Part shown: piece by piece, positions 33,382 to 42,690 of the stretch
How the letters are laid out: the number at the start of each line of letters is the position of its first letter
How positions within the stretch are numbered: the first letter of the stretch is position 1
Assembly (NCBI GenBank): GCA_028293725.1
Contig: JAQGOE010000204.1
Location: 1 to 64,000, forward strand
Source of the DNA: Gammaproteobacteria bacterium
GTDB lineage: Bacteria > Pseudomonadota > Gammaproteobacteria > Steroidobacterales > Steroidobacteraceae
DNA: 64,000 nucleotides
Reading direction: 5' to 3'
Position numbers and translations under genes: made by a program
Notes under the pieces: model-generated
What the model was told of the DNA's origin: nothing
Database searches by the model: none
Seen by the model: the letters and a program-made list of their open reading frames with translations, nothing else

Positions 33382-35142
33382 CTACTTGGGGTGGCCTAGA
33401 GCCCACACGTAAGCGGCCACAGCGGCCACCTGGTCAGGCGAGAGCTGCGCTCCCCCCATCGGCGGCATCGGACTGCGGTAGTTCTTCGGGGTCGGCACTC
33501 CGGTCGTGATGGACTTCTGGATCCCGGCGAGGCTGCCGTCGCTCCAGGTCCACTTGCCGGCGGTGAGATTCGGTCCGAGCGGGCTGCCCTTGCCGTCCGA
33601 GCCGTGGCAGCCTGTGCACGGAGCGCCGCCCACCTGGCCTGCGAAGACCTGCTGTCCAAGTGCCACTGACGCGGCAGTCGCGCCCGGCGGTACCGGGAGA
33701 GTCGATGCGGCGCCCGCATCCTTATGCAGACCTTCCGGCGGGAGGGCCTTGGCGGCAGCGGGGGTACCAACCGGCGGCGATGTCGTAGCTACGCTATGAA
33801 GCTTCGCCTCCGGATCGCCACCGACGTAGGTAATGCGCCAGACACGACCTTTCTGGTCGTCGGTCACATACAGCGAGCCGTCCGGGCCCACAGCAACACC
33901 CGAAGGCCGGTGCTCCGCCGTGCCGGGCTCCTTCTTCGGACCCGCGAAGCCGTCGGCAAACACCACGAACTTGCCGGAGGCCTTGCCGCCGGCAAGTGGT
34001 TGGAACGCGAGGTTGTAGCCGCTCTGCGGGAATGGCGCGCGATTCCACGAGCCGTGAAACGCTATGAAGGCTCCGCCCTGGTAGGCCTTGGGAAACTGAC
34101 TGCCCGAATAGATGGCCACATCGTTCGGGGCCCAGTGAGCGGGAAAGGCCGCGACCGGCGCCAGTTTGCCGGCGCACTCGCCGATCTCCTTGCCACCGTC
34201 GCCACCGTATTCGGGCGCGAGGACCAGCTTGTTCTGGAACGGGTCGAAATAACACTCCGGCCAGCCGTAGTCGCCGCCCTTCACGACCTTCAGAAGCTCT
34301 TCGGCCGGCAGTTCCGCGCCAGCTTCCGGCTTATAGAAACGTGACCAGTTGTCACCCAACTGGTCACGGCCGTGTTGGGTTGCGTAGAGCGTGCCGTCTG
34401 CAGCGAGCGTGATGCCGTCCGCATTGCGGATGCCAGTGGCGTACCGTTCCGCCGGCGAAAACACCTGCCCCGTCTTGCTCGCGTCGTAACGCCAGATGCC
34501 GCCGCGCGTTTCGAGCTCAGTGCAGGGCTTATCGCCCGAGGTGTTCGCCGTGCGATTCTCTTTCTGACACGAGTTGGTCGCCGTGCCGAGATCGACAAAC
34601 AACGACCCCTGCGCATCGATCGCGAAAGGATGCATCGGGTGATCGCCGGTGAGCGGCATCCCCGAGACAATGACGTCGGGCTTGCCGGTCGGCACGATCG
34701 ATCCGTCGCTCATGGCATAACGCAGGATGCGATCATTCATCTCGACATACAGCGCGCCTTTGTAGATCCAGATACCGGTGCCCCCGGCACTGCCGGTCTG
34801 CACCGTGTCGCCGAAGCGCTTATTGATGTCGGCGTGACCGCTTCCGGTCGTATCCTGGAGGGCGACGAGGAAGCCGCCGTCATGTGGCTTGTCATTGCCA
34901 TAGTAACGGCCGCTCCAGGTGTTGATATAAACCACGCCGTTCGGCGCGACCACCAGGTGCCGTGCATGCCCGATCTTGTCGGCAAACACGGTGGCGCAGA
35001 AGCCGGGTGGCAGCTTGAGACCCGCTTTGCCGCCCGGGCACTGTGCGGCCGCCGCGGGCGCGGACTTGGACTCCTGCGCGAAAGACGGCACCGCCGCCAC
35101 GAGCCCGGCGCCACCCAACAGCAATACAGGCAACCATTTCAT
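33382..35142 (-). CDS. PQQ-type (sorbosone-like) dehydrogenase with C-terminal cytochrome c
   Basis: A 586-residue secreted oxidoreductase with a signal peptide (residues 1-22, ending SFAQ). Residues about 35-460 form a six-bladed propeller like soluble glucose/L-sorbosone dehydrogenases, with LPPGFCATVFADKIGHARHLVVAPNG and HGSWNRAPFPQSGY. A cytochrome c domain follows, with CTGCHGSDGKGSPLGP (about residue 518) and the probable Met ligand in MPPMGG. It would oxidise a sugar or alcohol in the periplasm and pass electrons to its own heme. The ATG at 35142 is chosen for the signal peptide; no clear ribosome binding site is seen. Confidence 0.85.
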   Translation of the reverse strand: MKWLPVLLLGGAGLVAAVPSFAQESKSAPAAAAQCPGGKAGLKLPPGFCATVFADKIGHARHLVVAPNGVVYINTWSGRYYGNDKPHDGGFLVALQDTTGSGHADINKRFGDTVQTGSAGGTGIWIYKGALYVEMNDRILRYAMSDGSIVPTGKPDVIVSGMPLTGDHPMHPFAIDAQGSLFVDLGTATNSCQKENRTANTSGDKPCTELETRGGIWRYDASKTGQVFSPAERYATGIRNADGITLAADGTLYATQHGRDQLGDNWSRFYKPEAGAELPAEELLKVVKGGDYGWPECYFDPFQNKLVLAPEYGGDGGKEIGECAGKLAPVAAFPAHWAPNDVAIYSGSQFPKAYQGGAFIAFHGSWNRAPFPQSGYNLAFQPLAGGKASGKFVVFADGFAGPKKEPGTAEHRPSGVAVGPDGSLYVTDDQKGRVWRITYVGGDPEAKLHSVATTSPPVGTPAAAKALPPEGLHKDAGAASTLPVPPGATAASVALGQQVFAGQVGGAPCTGCHGSDGKGSPLGPNLTAGKWTWSDGSLAGIQKSITTGVPTPKNYRSPMPPMGGAQLSPDQVAAVAAYVWALGHPK

Positions 35143-35362
35143 ACGCGCGCGCTGCGAGAGGTGCGCGAACCTTGAACTGGGGGCGAAGTCACGCTTGTGC
35201 ACGATGAGCCTTCTTATCTTTGGTACGGGGCGAGCGATATTACGAGAGCTTTGTGACGGCAGCCACAAAACAGCATGTTAAAGCGGGCAGAGGATTTACA
35301 CGGCGCGCGCATTTTGCAAGATAATTCGCCCACGATGTGTTTGGCGGCATGACGATCCTTTC

Positions 35363-36091
35363 ATGAAATATCGGCTCAAGGCACTCGGTTGGCATTTCTG
35401 TGCCAGCATCGGCCTGCTTCTTCTGATGGTGGGGACCCTCTACCTGGGATGGTATCGCTGGCCCGGCTGGTATCTGGCCGGCATGCTCACGGTACTGCCG
35501 ATCACCGTGGGCGTGGATGCGGCACTGGGCCCGCTCCTGACATTCATCATTGCGAGTCCGAGCAAGCCGCTTGGAGAGCTCGCGCGCGACATCTCCTTTA
35601 TCGCCCTCATGCAGTTGACAGCGCTGCTCTACGGCGGCATTACGCTGTGGCACGGTCGGCCCCTGTACTACGCCTACTCCGGAAACGAGTTGTCGGTTGT
35701 GCAGGGGACGGATCTGGACACGGCCGAGATTGCACTGGGGCGGAAAAAGAATCCCGAGCTGGCACCGTACTGGTACAGCGTGCCGCGCTGGATATATGCC
35801 CCGTCCCTGGCTGCACACACCGTCGAAGGCGCCGATGCCACCTCGAAGCCGCGCTATTTCCAACCCTGGGCAAACGGCCTGCCCGACCTGCGCAGCAAAT
35901 TAAAGCCGGTGGACGAGTGGCGCTACTTCTCCCTGACACAGCGGAACGTGCTGAAAAACCGCCTGGCGGAGCAGGGATTCGGGGCGGACTACGCGGCCAC
36001 CATGCCCATGACGGGGCGCGACGTTCCGCTCTTGGCGGTGTTTGATAGTAAAACCCTCGAGATAAAGGCCCTGCTACGGGCCAAGCCGTGA
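35363..36091 (+). CDS. TfpX/TfpZ-family type IV pilin accessory protein
   Basis: A 242-residue membrane protein with three or four TM segments (about 8-30, 38-62, 75-95). The GVDAALGPLLTFIIASPSK segment and the LARDISFIALMQLTALLYGG helix match TfpX/TfpZ accessory proteins, which assist assembly or stability of type IV pilins. The remaining C-terminal 130 residues are periplasmic. No pilin gene is next to it, so it is an orphan here. The next gene, a histidine kinase, starts 30 nt downstream and might be co-transcribed. Confidence 0.8.
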   Translation: MKYRLKALGWHFCASIGLLLLMVGTLYLGWYRWPGWYLAGMLTVLPITVGVDAALGPLLTFIIASPSKPLGELARDISFIALMQLTALLYGGITLWHGRPLYYAYSGNELSVVQGTDLDTAEIALGRKKNPELAPYWYSVPRWIYAPSLAAHTVEGADATSKPRYFQPWANGLPDLRSKLKPVDEWRYFSLTQRNVLKNRLAEQGFGADYAATMPMTGRDVPLLAVFDSKTLEIKALLRAKP

Positions 36092-36121
36092 CAGGGAACG
36101 CCGGTTACGCGAGAATGTCGC

Positions 36122-37312
36122 GTGACCGGCTCTCCCCTCGATCCCACGTTGGCGGCTGATATAGCCGCGGTTTCCCGTATCGATGCCATCCCGCGGATCC
36201 TGGAGGTCGTGTGCCGCACCACGGGAATGGGGTTCGCGGCCGTAGCACGCGTAACCGATGAGCGCTGGATCGCCTGCTCCGTGCGGGATGAGATCGCGTT
36301 CGGCCTCGTCCCGGGCAGCGAGTTGGAGCTGGAGACCACACTCTGCAATGAGATTCGTCAGCATCTTGACACGGTGGTGATCGATCACGTAGCCACGGAC
36401 GAGTTGTATCGCTCGCATGCCACCCCCGCGCTGTACGGGTTTCAAAGTTACATCTCCGTCCCGATCATGCTCAAAGGCGGCAACTTCTTTGGCACTTTGT
36501 GCGCCATCGACCCGAAGCCGGCGCGCCTGAACACTCCTGAGGTCGTTGGGATGTTCCAGCTGTTCGTCGATCTGATCGCGTTCCATCTCGATGCGCAGCA
36601 GCGCCTCGCGACGACGGAAGCGACCCTGTCGACAGAGAGGGAGCACGCCGTGTTGCGCGAGCAGTTCATCGCCGTTCTCGGCCACGACCTGCGCACGCCG
36701 CTCTCCTCGATATCCGCGGGAGGTCGGGTACTGTTAAAGACCCCGTTGGATGAAAAGTCGCTCTCGATCGTCGGCCTGATGTTGAATAGCGTCAAGCGGG
36801 CGGCGGGAATCATCGACAACGTACTCGACTTCGCACGCGGGCGATTGGGTGGCGGCCTCACGCTCCAACGCGGCGCCCCCGAGCCGCTGGAGCCAATGCT
36901 CACGCAGGTGATAGATGAGCTCCGGAGCGCGTGGCCCGATCGGGTGATTCAGTTCGAAGCGACTCTCACGGATCCGGTCTACTGCGACAGCGGCCGCATC
37001 GGGCAGCTGCTATCGAACCTCGTCTCGAACGCCCTCACACACGGCTCGCCCAACACGCCGGTGACGGTTACGGCAGCGACCCGCTCCGGTGTCTTCGAGT
37101 TGGAAGTCAGCAACCAGGGCGAGATGATTCCGCCGGCCCTCATCGACAAGCTGTTTCACCCCTTCGTACGCGCCGACGCACAGCGGAACAAGCAGGGACT
37201 GGGTCTCGGACTCTATATTGCGAGCGAGATCGCAAGAGCCCACGACGGCGTGCTCAGCGCCACTTCCACCCCGCGGAATACCACGTTCACGTTGCGCATG
37301 CCGATGGGCTGA
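36122..37312 (+). CDS. GAF-domain histidine kinase (soluble, orphan)
   Basis: A 396-residue kinase with no TM segment. A GAF domain occupies about residues 15-160, then the H-box FIAVLGHDLRTPLSSI (phosphoacceptor His near 187) and an ATPase domain with the N-box NLVSNALTHGSP and G-box KQGLGLGLYIASEIARAHDG. The start is GTG at 36122. There is no adjacent response regulator, so it is an orphan and its partner is unknown. The GAF domain suggests control by a small ligand or light-absorbing cofactor, which cannot be specified. Confidence 0.9.
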   Translation: MTGSPLDPTLAADIAAVSRIDAIPRILEVVCRTTGMGFAAVARVTDERWIACSVRDEIAFGLVPGSELELETTLCNEIRQHLDTVVIDHVATDELYRSHATPALYGFQSYISVPIMLKGGNFFGTLCAIDPKPARLNTPEVVGMFQLFVDLIAFHLDAQQRLATTEATLSTEREHAVLREQFIAVLGHDLRTPLSSISAGGRVLLKTPLDEKSLSIVGLMLNSVKRAAGIIDNVLDFARGRLGGGLTLQRGAPEPLEPMLTQVIDELRSAWPDRVIQFEATLTDPVYCDSGRIGQLLSNLVSNALTHGSPNTPVTVTAATRSGVFELEVSNQGEMIPPALIDKLFHPFVRADAQRNKQGLGLGLYIASEIARAHDGVLSATSTPRNTTFTLRMPMG

Positions 37313-37331
37313 GCGGGCGGGCCTCGCCTCC

Positions 37332-38525
37332 TCAGGTGTCAGAATTATTCGAGACTACCGCGGGGCGCAGGCGCGCGCGGACTCCGGTCACACGACCCTG
37401 CAGCGACTCCAACGCCTTCGAGCCGCTCGGGCTGAGAAAAGCTACGACAGTCCCACCGTGCGCGCTATGAGTGGCGGCCACCTTCAGGGCAACCAGGCTT
37501 GGCACGGCAACGACGATGCCGGCGACGCCCCAGAACCAACCGCCAAACCACACCGCGAGAAAGACCAGAATGGGATTCAGGTCGAGCCGCCTCCCGACCA
37601 GCAGGGGCTGCACCACCTGGCCCTCGATCGTGGCCAGGGCAAGATAGCTGCCGACCACACCGAAGACGTGTCCGAGATCGTCGAATGACACCAACGCGAC
37701 CACGGCGAGCAATAGAAGGGTCGTTGCCGAGCCTACGTAGGGAATGAAGTTCAGGACCGCCGCGACGGCTCCCCAGAGATAAGGATTCGGAACGCCCAGG
37801 AACAACATCGCGACGGCGGTTGCCGCTCCCAACCCGACGTTGATGAGCGCAATGATGCCGTAGTAGCGGCCGAGCTCGCTACGTATGGCATCGATAGCCC
37901 GAAGGTAGTGTACCGCCTGCAGATCCGTGCCCAGTGACGCGGCCATGCGGGCCAACATGGGCGGCCCACCGGACAGCAGAAATAACGTCAGTATGACTAT
38001 CGTGACAATGGCCGCGAGCGTTGCGCCCGTCGCTGAAAGGACCTCGGAGCCGCTTATCGGTGCCGGGGGTGTCCCACCCGCGCCGGGCACCGGCGAACGC
38101 GGTCCTCCCATCTCACCCGCGCGGTGGGTAAGCCCCTCGAGGCGATGCATCCAACGCTCGGCCGGGCGGATTTTGCGTTCGACCATCTGGAGTGTGGTCG
38201 GCGCGCTGGCGAGCCATTTCTGCGCCGGCTCTATCAGGGCGTCTGTCGCGGCACCGATGCCCGTGACGAGGAGCAGCAACATGAGGAAGGCGCTGACGGC
38301 ACGTGGCAGGCCCAGTCGGTGCAAACCTTCCACCGCATTCGAGAGCACCATGGCGAATAGAAGCGCCAGCGCGACTGGAATGAACACCTCATGCCCGAAG
38401 TACAGGAGGGCCGCTACCGTCACCGTGGCAAGTACGAGCAATGCCCGCGACGCACGCGCCATATATCTGGGCGACGCCGCCGTCTGTTCTGCCGCTGGTG
38501 TATCTGATGGAGTCATGGCCGTCAT
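37332..38525 (-). CDS. AI-2E family transporter (PerM/YdiK-like)
   Basis: A 397-residue integral membrane protein with about eight TM helices. Typical segments are LGVPNPYLWGAVAAVLNFIPYVGS and VQPLLVGRRLDLNPILVFLAVWFGGWFWGVAGIVVAVPSL near residues 235-345. A Pro/Gly-rich insertion lies about residues 143-160. Most members have no proven AI-2 export activity; several are transport or Na+/H+ antiport related. It is divergent from the small GlsB-type gene, with 109 bp between starts. Confidence 0.85.
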   Translation of the reverse strand: MTAMTPSDTPAAEQTAASPRYMARASRALLVLATVTVAALLYFGHEVFIPVALALLFAMVLSNAVEGLHRLGLPRAVSAFLMLLLLVTGIGAATDALIEPAQKWLASAPTTLQMVERKIRPAERWMHRLEGLTHRAGEMGGPRSPVPGAGGTPPAPISGSEVLSATGATLAAIVTIVILTLFLLSGGPPMLARMAASLGTDLQAVHYLRAIDAIRSELGRYYGIIALINVGLGAATAVAMLFLGVPNPYLWGAVAAVLNFIPYVGSATTLLLLAVVALVSFDDLGHVFGVVGSYLALATIEGQVVQPLLVGRRLDLNPILVFLAVWFGGWFWGVAGIVVAVPSLVALKVAATHSAHGGTVVAFLSPSGSKALESLQGRVTGVRARLRPAVVSNNSDT

Positions 38526-38634
38526 CCTCGGTTCGCTGGAGCGTGGCCGAAGACCGCATTGTAGCGGTTACGTCCGCGTATGGCGTCAGAAACCGGCGGC
38601 ACACCCCTTGCTCACCCTCGCTGGAGGTGCGCAC

Positions 38635-38898
38635 ATGCATGTCATCGTCTGGCTGATCACCGGGGGTGTCGTAGGTTGGGTCGCCGGGCTGCTGATGAAG
38701 CGTCGTGACGGCGTACTGCTCGACATCGCGATCGGTATTGTTGGAGCACTGCTCGGTGGTTGGTTCATCGCGCCGCTGCTGGGCGTCAGAACCATCGACC
38801 AGGGCGACTTCACCCTCTATTCGCTACTCGTCTCCCTCGCGGGTGCCGTGGCTCTACTCGCAATAGTCAACGTCGGCGTGCGCGGCCGGATGCGCTGA
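38635..38898 (+). CDS. GlsB/YeaQ/YmgE-family small membrane protein
   Basis: An 87-residue protein with three TM helices (about residues 2-21, 27-50, 63-83) and the family pattern IVWLITGGVVGWVAGLLM then DIAIGIVGALLGGWF. It belongs to the transglycosylase-associated (GlsB/YeaQ) family, linked to general stress. GGAGG lies 7 nt before the ATG. Longer in-frame openings upstream read through an antisense region and are rejected. Confidence 0.88.
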   Translation: MHVIVWLITGGVVGWVAGLLMKRRDGVLLDIAIGIVGALLGGWFIAPLLGVRTIDQGDFTLYSLLVSLAGAVALLAIVNVGVRGRMR

Positions 38899-39007
38899 CG
38901 GCGGGCGTTAGCTTACGCCACGCGGCGTGCCACCGGGCACGTTGATTGCTCTACCTAACATCAGGAATTGCATCAAACAATCGACACTACTTCGGGAGAC
39001 CCACGAT

Positions 39008-39181
39008 ATGGATCTGCTACTGGTTCTGATTCTGCTGCTGCTGTTGTTCGGCGGGGGCGGCGGCCTCTACTGGGGATTCGGCGCGGGCTGGGGACTCGGG
39101 CCGATCGGCCTCATCGTCCTGGTGCTTGTGGTCGTCTACCTGCTGTACGGATATCGGGGCCGACGCGGACCACCGCTGTAA
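39008..39181 (+). CDS. Small hydrophobic membrane protein (DUF3309-like)
   Basis: A 57-residue protein that is almost entirely two hydrophobic helices separated by a Gly/Trp-rich turn (GGGGGLYWGFGAGWGLGP). A GGGAG sequence lies ahead of its ATG. It resembles the DUF3309 type of small membrane proteins but is too short for certainty. A longer in-frame opening at 38927 exists and lacks a binding site. It may be a stress-linked neighbour of the GlsB-type gene. Confidence 0.6.
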   Translation: MDLLLVLILLLLLFGGGGGLYWGFGAGWGLGPIGLIVLVLVVVYLLYGYRGRRGPPL

Positions 39182-39437
39182 AAAAATACGCCGCCGGACA
39201 CAGCTATCGCGAGGGGGTCACGAGCTATGCCAGGCGGCGTCGGACTTCGAGTCAATGTCCGTGCATGTGTATTTGCAACGAGCGTGCCAGGGCGGCGGGG
39301 CCGCCTTGGCACCCTGAAACAAGCACTTACGCACAAAGAAGCTGGGCTGATGACTGGGAAGGGTGCACGCTGCTGCGTGGCGGCACGGTTACGGTGCAGG
39401 CCGCGGGACCGGTGGGGTGGTGCCGTACAATTGCGCG

Positions 39438-39809
39438 ATGCACCTCACACACGACCCCCATGCGCCGGTGGCGCAAGAAATCAAATTTGATCAGTTCCTG
39501 GCCATCGACATTCGGGTCGGGACGATCGTCGCCGCCGAGCCTTTCCCCGAGGCGCGCAAGCCTGCGCTGAAATTGCGGATCGACTTTGGCCCCAGCGTCG
39601 GCGTGAAGCAGTCCAGCGCCCAGATCACACGTCACTATGAAACGGCGACCCTCCTTGGACGGCAGGTCGCGGCGGTGGTGAATTTCCCGCCCCGCCAGAT
39701 CGGCAAATTCATGTCCGAAGTGTTGACCCTGGGATTCCCGGATGAGAGCGGCGAGGTTGTGCTGTTCTCGCCTGATCAGGCCGTTCCGAACGGTGCGCGA
39801 TTGTTCTGA
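39438..39809 (+). CDS. csaA: CsaA-type tRNA-binding/chaperone-like protein
   Basis: A 123-residue protein that is one OB-fold tRNA-binding domain: FLAIDIRVGTIVAAEPFPEARKPALKLRIDFGPSVGVKQSSAQIT is the CsaA signature, and GRQVAAVVNFPPRQIG follows. CsaA-type proteins are dimeric, resemble the C-terminal domain of methionyl-tRNA synthetase and are linked to protein export. No clear ribosome binding site precedes the ATG. It is followed 22 nt later by the CmcJ/NvfI-family gene on the same strand. Confidence 0.9.
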   Translation: MHLTHDPHAPVAQEIKFDQFLAIDIRVGTIVAAEPFPEARKPALKLRIDFGPSVGVKQSSAQITRHYETATLLGRQVAAVVNFPPRQIGKFMSEVLTLGFPDESGEVVLFSPDQAVPNGARLF

Positions 39810-39831
39810 GCGTCCGCGAGGGCTGAGGTTT

Positions 39832-40650
39832 ATGAAGCGCACAGTCGAAGGGCGAGTCCACTACACCGGTCCGATGGCCGAGCGACCCCGCTTCTACGCG
39901 AATGATCACTCCCGTGATGTTCTTGCTCTGGAGGAGCGGACGATTCTGATCGACGATGCGCGCGAGCAGGCTGTCTCGCCCACTCTCGACAGAGAGGGGT
40001 TTGCACTCATCAAACACAGCAGCGCCGTCGAGGATTTCCGTAATGCGCAGGAAGTAGCGAAACTTCATCCCGCCGAAATCGAGCGGCTCGTGGCCGGGCT
40101 TTCCGGAGCCGACTGTGCGGTAGTGAGTTCGCCGGGTGTGCTGCGCTTCAGCGAGAGCTCTCCCGACTCGGGCCGTCTCAACAACTCACGCCCGGCCCGC
40201 TTCATCCACATCGACGTCAGCGATCCAACCGCCAGGATATTCGCGGACCGCTCCTGTCCTCAGAACGCCGGCGCGCCGCTCCGGCGCTTTGCTCATTACA
40301 ACGTCTGGCGAGTTCTCTCCCCACCGCCACAAGATGTGCCGCTTGCGGTTTGTGACGCGCGCAGTGTGTCGCAAGAAGATCTGCTGGAAGCGGATGCGGT
40401 ATTCGATGTTCCCGGAAAACCGGAATGGTCATTCGAAGGGCTGGTCGTTCGCTACAACCCACGACATCGTTGGTCGTACTTCTCGAACATGACGCGCGAG
40501 GAGGCACTGGTATTCAAAACGAATGATTCTGATCCGAGACAACCTCACCACGTGCCGCATACGGCCTTCAATGACCCGACCTGCCCCGGCGGCGTTGCCC
40601 CTCGCGCGAGCATCGAGATGCGCGCTATCGCGTACTGGTTTGGTGCATGA
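39832..40650 (+). CDS. CmcJ/NvfI-family oxygenase-like protein
   Basis: A 272-residue protein resembling the CmcJ/NvfI/AsaB family of putative oxidoreductases seen in secondary metabolism. Distinctive segments are PARFIHIDVSDPTARIF, RFAHYNVWRVLSPPPQDVPLAVCDARS and the WSYFSNMTREEALVFKTNDSDP then PHTAFNDPTC motif, followed by ASIEMRAIAYW. The His/Asp groups could form a metal site like that of 2-oxoglutarate oxygenases. GAGG precedes the ATG. It lies between csaA and opgD. The substrate is unknown. Confidence 0.8.
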   Translation: MKRTVEGRVHYTGPMAERPRFYANDHSRDVLALEERTILIDDAREQAVSPTLDREGFALIKHSSAVEDFRNAQEVAKLHPAEIERLVAGLSGADCAVVSSPGVLRFSESSPDSGRLNNSRPARFIHIDVSDPTARIFADRSCPQNAGAPLRRFAHYNVWRVLSPPPQDVPLAVCDARSVSQEDLLEADAVFDVPGKPEWSFEGLVVRYNPRHRWSYFSNMTREEALVFKTNDSDPRQPHHVPHTAFNDPTCPGGVAPRASIEMRAIAYWFGA

Positions 40651-40732
40651 GCTCCGAGCCTTAAGTGGCGGGCACCCTCCTTGCTGGGCTCAGCGAAGCC
40701 TGAGAAACCAAGCGCTTTTCGCTCCCCACAAC

Positions 40733-42331
40733 ATGATCGACCGTCGTTCCGTGCTCGCGGTTGCGAGCGCCTCCATGGCCCTGTCCGCGCTCGGGCTTGT
40801 GCCCAAAGCGTTCGCGGCGTCCGGCCTCAAGCTCGGTAAGCCACAACCGTTCTCATTCGACGCACTCGGTAAAGAGATGCAGGCGCGCGCAGCGCATCCC
40901 TATGCGCGCGAGAACTCCTTACCGCAGCAGGTGCTCGATAACATCGATTACGAAGCGCACGGTAAAATTAAATTCAATACGGATTACGCGCTGTTCCGCG
41001 ACGGCCCCGGCATATTTCCGGTGACGTTCTTCCACCTGGGGAAATTCTTCCGCACCCCTGTGCACATGTATGTACTCGCGGCTCCCGGTGGCCAACCCGC
41101 CGCCAGCGAGATTCTTTACGACCCGGGTTATTTCAGCATGCCCGCGGACAGTCCCGGGAAACAATTGCCCAAGGGCGCGGGCTTCGCCGGCTTCCGCTTT
41201 CAGGAAAGCCGCAGCGGCGACCAGCAGAAACTCGATTGGCACAAAAACGATTGGGTGGCCTTTCTCGGTGCTTCCTACTTTCGTGGTATCGGAGAACTCT
41301 ATCAGTACGGTCTCTCGGCACGCGGCGTCGCGCTGAATGTGTCCTCGGCCGATTACCCCGAGGAGTTTCCAGATTTCACCCGCTTTTATTTCGAGCCGCC
41401 GGCGGACGGCTCACATGACGTAATCCTCTACGCGGCGTTGGAAGGGCCCAGCATTACCGGCGCGTACCGATTCGTCATGAAACGAGACAAGGCAGTCGTG
41501 ATGGAAATTGAGGCGCGCCTCTTCCTACGTCAGGACGTCAGTCAACTCGGGATCGCACCCATGACGTCGATGTATTGGTTCTCGGAGACGGCCAAGCCAA
41601 CTGCCACGGACTGGCGGCCCGAAGTTCACGATTCGGACGGACTGGCTCTGTGGACCGGTATCGGTGAGCACATCTGGCGCCCACTCAACGACACCGAGCA
41701 TCCCTCGACGTCTGCCTTCGTCGACAAGTCGCCAAAGGGCTTCGGACTGTTACAACGCGACCGTGTATTCGACCACTATCTCGATGGGGTCCGCTACGAG
41801 CGTCGCCCGAGCCTGTGGGTCGAGCCCTTGGATGACTGGGGCGACGGTGCGGTACAACTGGTCGAGATCCCGACCGACGACGAGTTCCACGACAACGTCG
41901 TAGCCATGTGGGTCCCGAAGCAACCGGCCAAGGCCGGCACCAACTTACAACTTCGCTACCGCCTCCACTGGAGTGCCGACGAGCCCCATCCGAGCTCGCT
42001 CGCGCGGTGTGTTGCCACACGCATGGGCCGTGGCGGGGAGCCTGGCAAGCCGCGCCCGAAGGGTGTGCGCAAGTTTGTTGTCGAATTCCTCGGCGGGCCA
42101 CTTGCCGGCCTCCCCTTCGGCACCAAACCGCAGCCGATTCTGTGGGCCGCGTCGGGCGCATTCTCCTACGTGTTCACCGAGGCAGTGCCCGACAGCGTAC
42201 CGGGCCACTGGCGCGCCTCATTCGACTACACAGCCACCGGCCCCGGCGTGGTGGAGATGCGGCTGTTTTTGAAGAGTGACGATCAGACTTTGTCGGAGAC
42301 GTGGTCGTATCAGTACCACGAGCAGGCCTGA
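40733..42331 (+). CDS. opgD: Glucan biosynthesis protein D (OpgD/MdoD)
   Basis: A 532-residue periplasmic protein of the OpgG/OpgD family, which shapes osmoregulated periplasmic glucans. A twin-arginine signal starts the protein (DRRSVLAVAS, about residues 3-12, cleavage near FAASG), as expected for OpgD. The typical FSFDALGKEMQARAAHPY opening and the central FLGASYFRGIGELYQYGLSARGVALN are present. The ATG at 40733 is used; upstream in-frame codons overlap the previous gene. OpgH (the glucan synthase) is not next to it. It is the last gene before tRNA-Arg. Confidence 0.95.
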   Translation: MIDRRSVLAVASASMALSALGLVPKAFAASGLKLGKPQPFSFDALGKEMQARAAHPYARENSLPQQVLDNIDYEAHGKIKFNTDYALFRDGPGIFPVTFFHLGKFFRTPVHMYVLAAPGGQPAASEILYDPGYFSMPADSPGKQLPKGAGFAGFRFQESRSGDQQKLDWHKNDWVAFLGASYFRGIGELYQYGLSARGVALNVSSADYPEEFPDFTRFYFEPPADGSHDVILYAALEGPSITGAYRFVMKRDKAVVMEIEARLFLRQDVSQLGIAPMTSMYWFSETAKPTATDWRPEVHDSDGLALWTGIGEHIWRPLNDTEHPSTSAFVDKSPKGFGLLQRDRVFDHYLDGVRYERRPSLWVEPLDDWGDGAVQLVEIPTDDEFHDNVVAMWVPKQPAKAGTNLQLRYRLHWSADEPHPSSLARCVATRMGRGGEPGKPRPKGVRKFVVEFLGGPLAGLPFGTKPQPILWAASGAFSYVFTEAVPDSVPGHWRASFDYTATGPGVVEMRLFLKSDDQTLSETWSYQYHEQA

Positions 42332-42416
42332 AGCCAACAGCCAGAACGACGGCGGTGGCCCCCCCGCCGGGCCGACGACGACCTGTACGCGGAAAGACCT
42401 AAGTCATTGAAATAAC

Positions 42417-42493
42417 TGGCGCGCCCGGAGAGATTCGAACTCCCGACCTTCTGGTTCGTAGCCAGACGCTCTATCCAACTGAGCTACGGGCGC
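42417..42493 (-). tRNA. tRNA-Arg, anticodon ACG
   Basis: The minus strand folds into a complete 77-nt tRNA. Acceptor arm GCGCCCG pairs with CGGGCGC, with an unpaired G and encoded CCA (42417-42419). The D arm has AGCTCAGTTGGATAGAGC, the anticodon stem-loop is TCTGG-CTACGAA-CCAGA with ACG, and the T arm has GTTCGAATC. ACG is usually edited to ICG and reads CGU, CGC and CGA. Confidence 0.97.
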
Positions 42494-42690
42494 GTGATGC
42501 TGGCATGTCTGCCGAGGGGAGAATGATTTCAGTAAGCTACTGAAAAATCAAGACTTCTAGTCCCTTTGGAAGACCCCGGACTGGGGCGAGCGGATCGCCT
42601 GCCATTCGCGGGGCGCGCATCCTACCACACCCTCGCGGGGCTTTGAGGGGCGTTCTCGCGCGAGGGCTGGGTAGCGGGAGAACGTCCTTA

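Noticed and set aside
42417..42493. tRNA-Arg as an integration site of a mobile element
   Set aside because: No integrase gene and no repeated tRNA 3' end were seen nearby.
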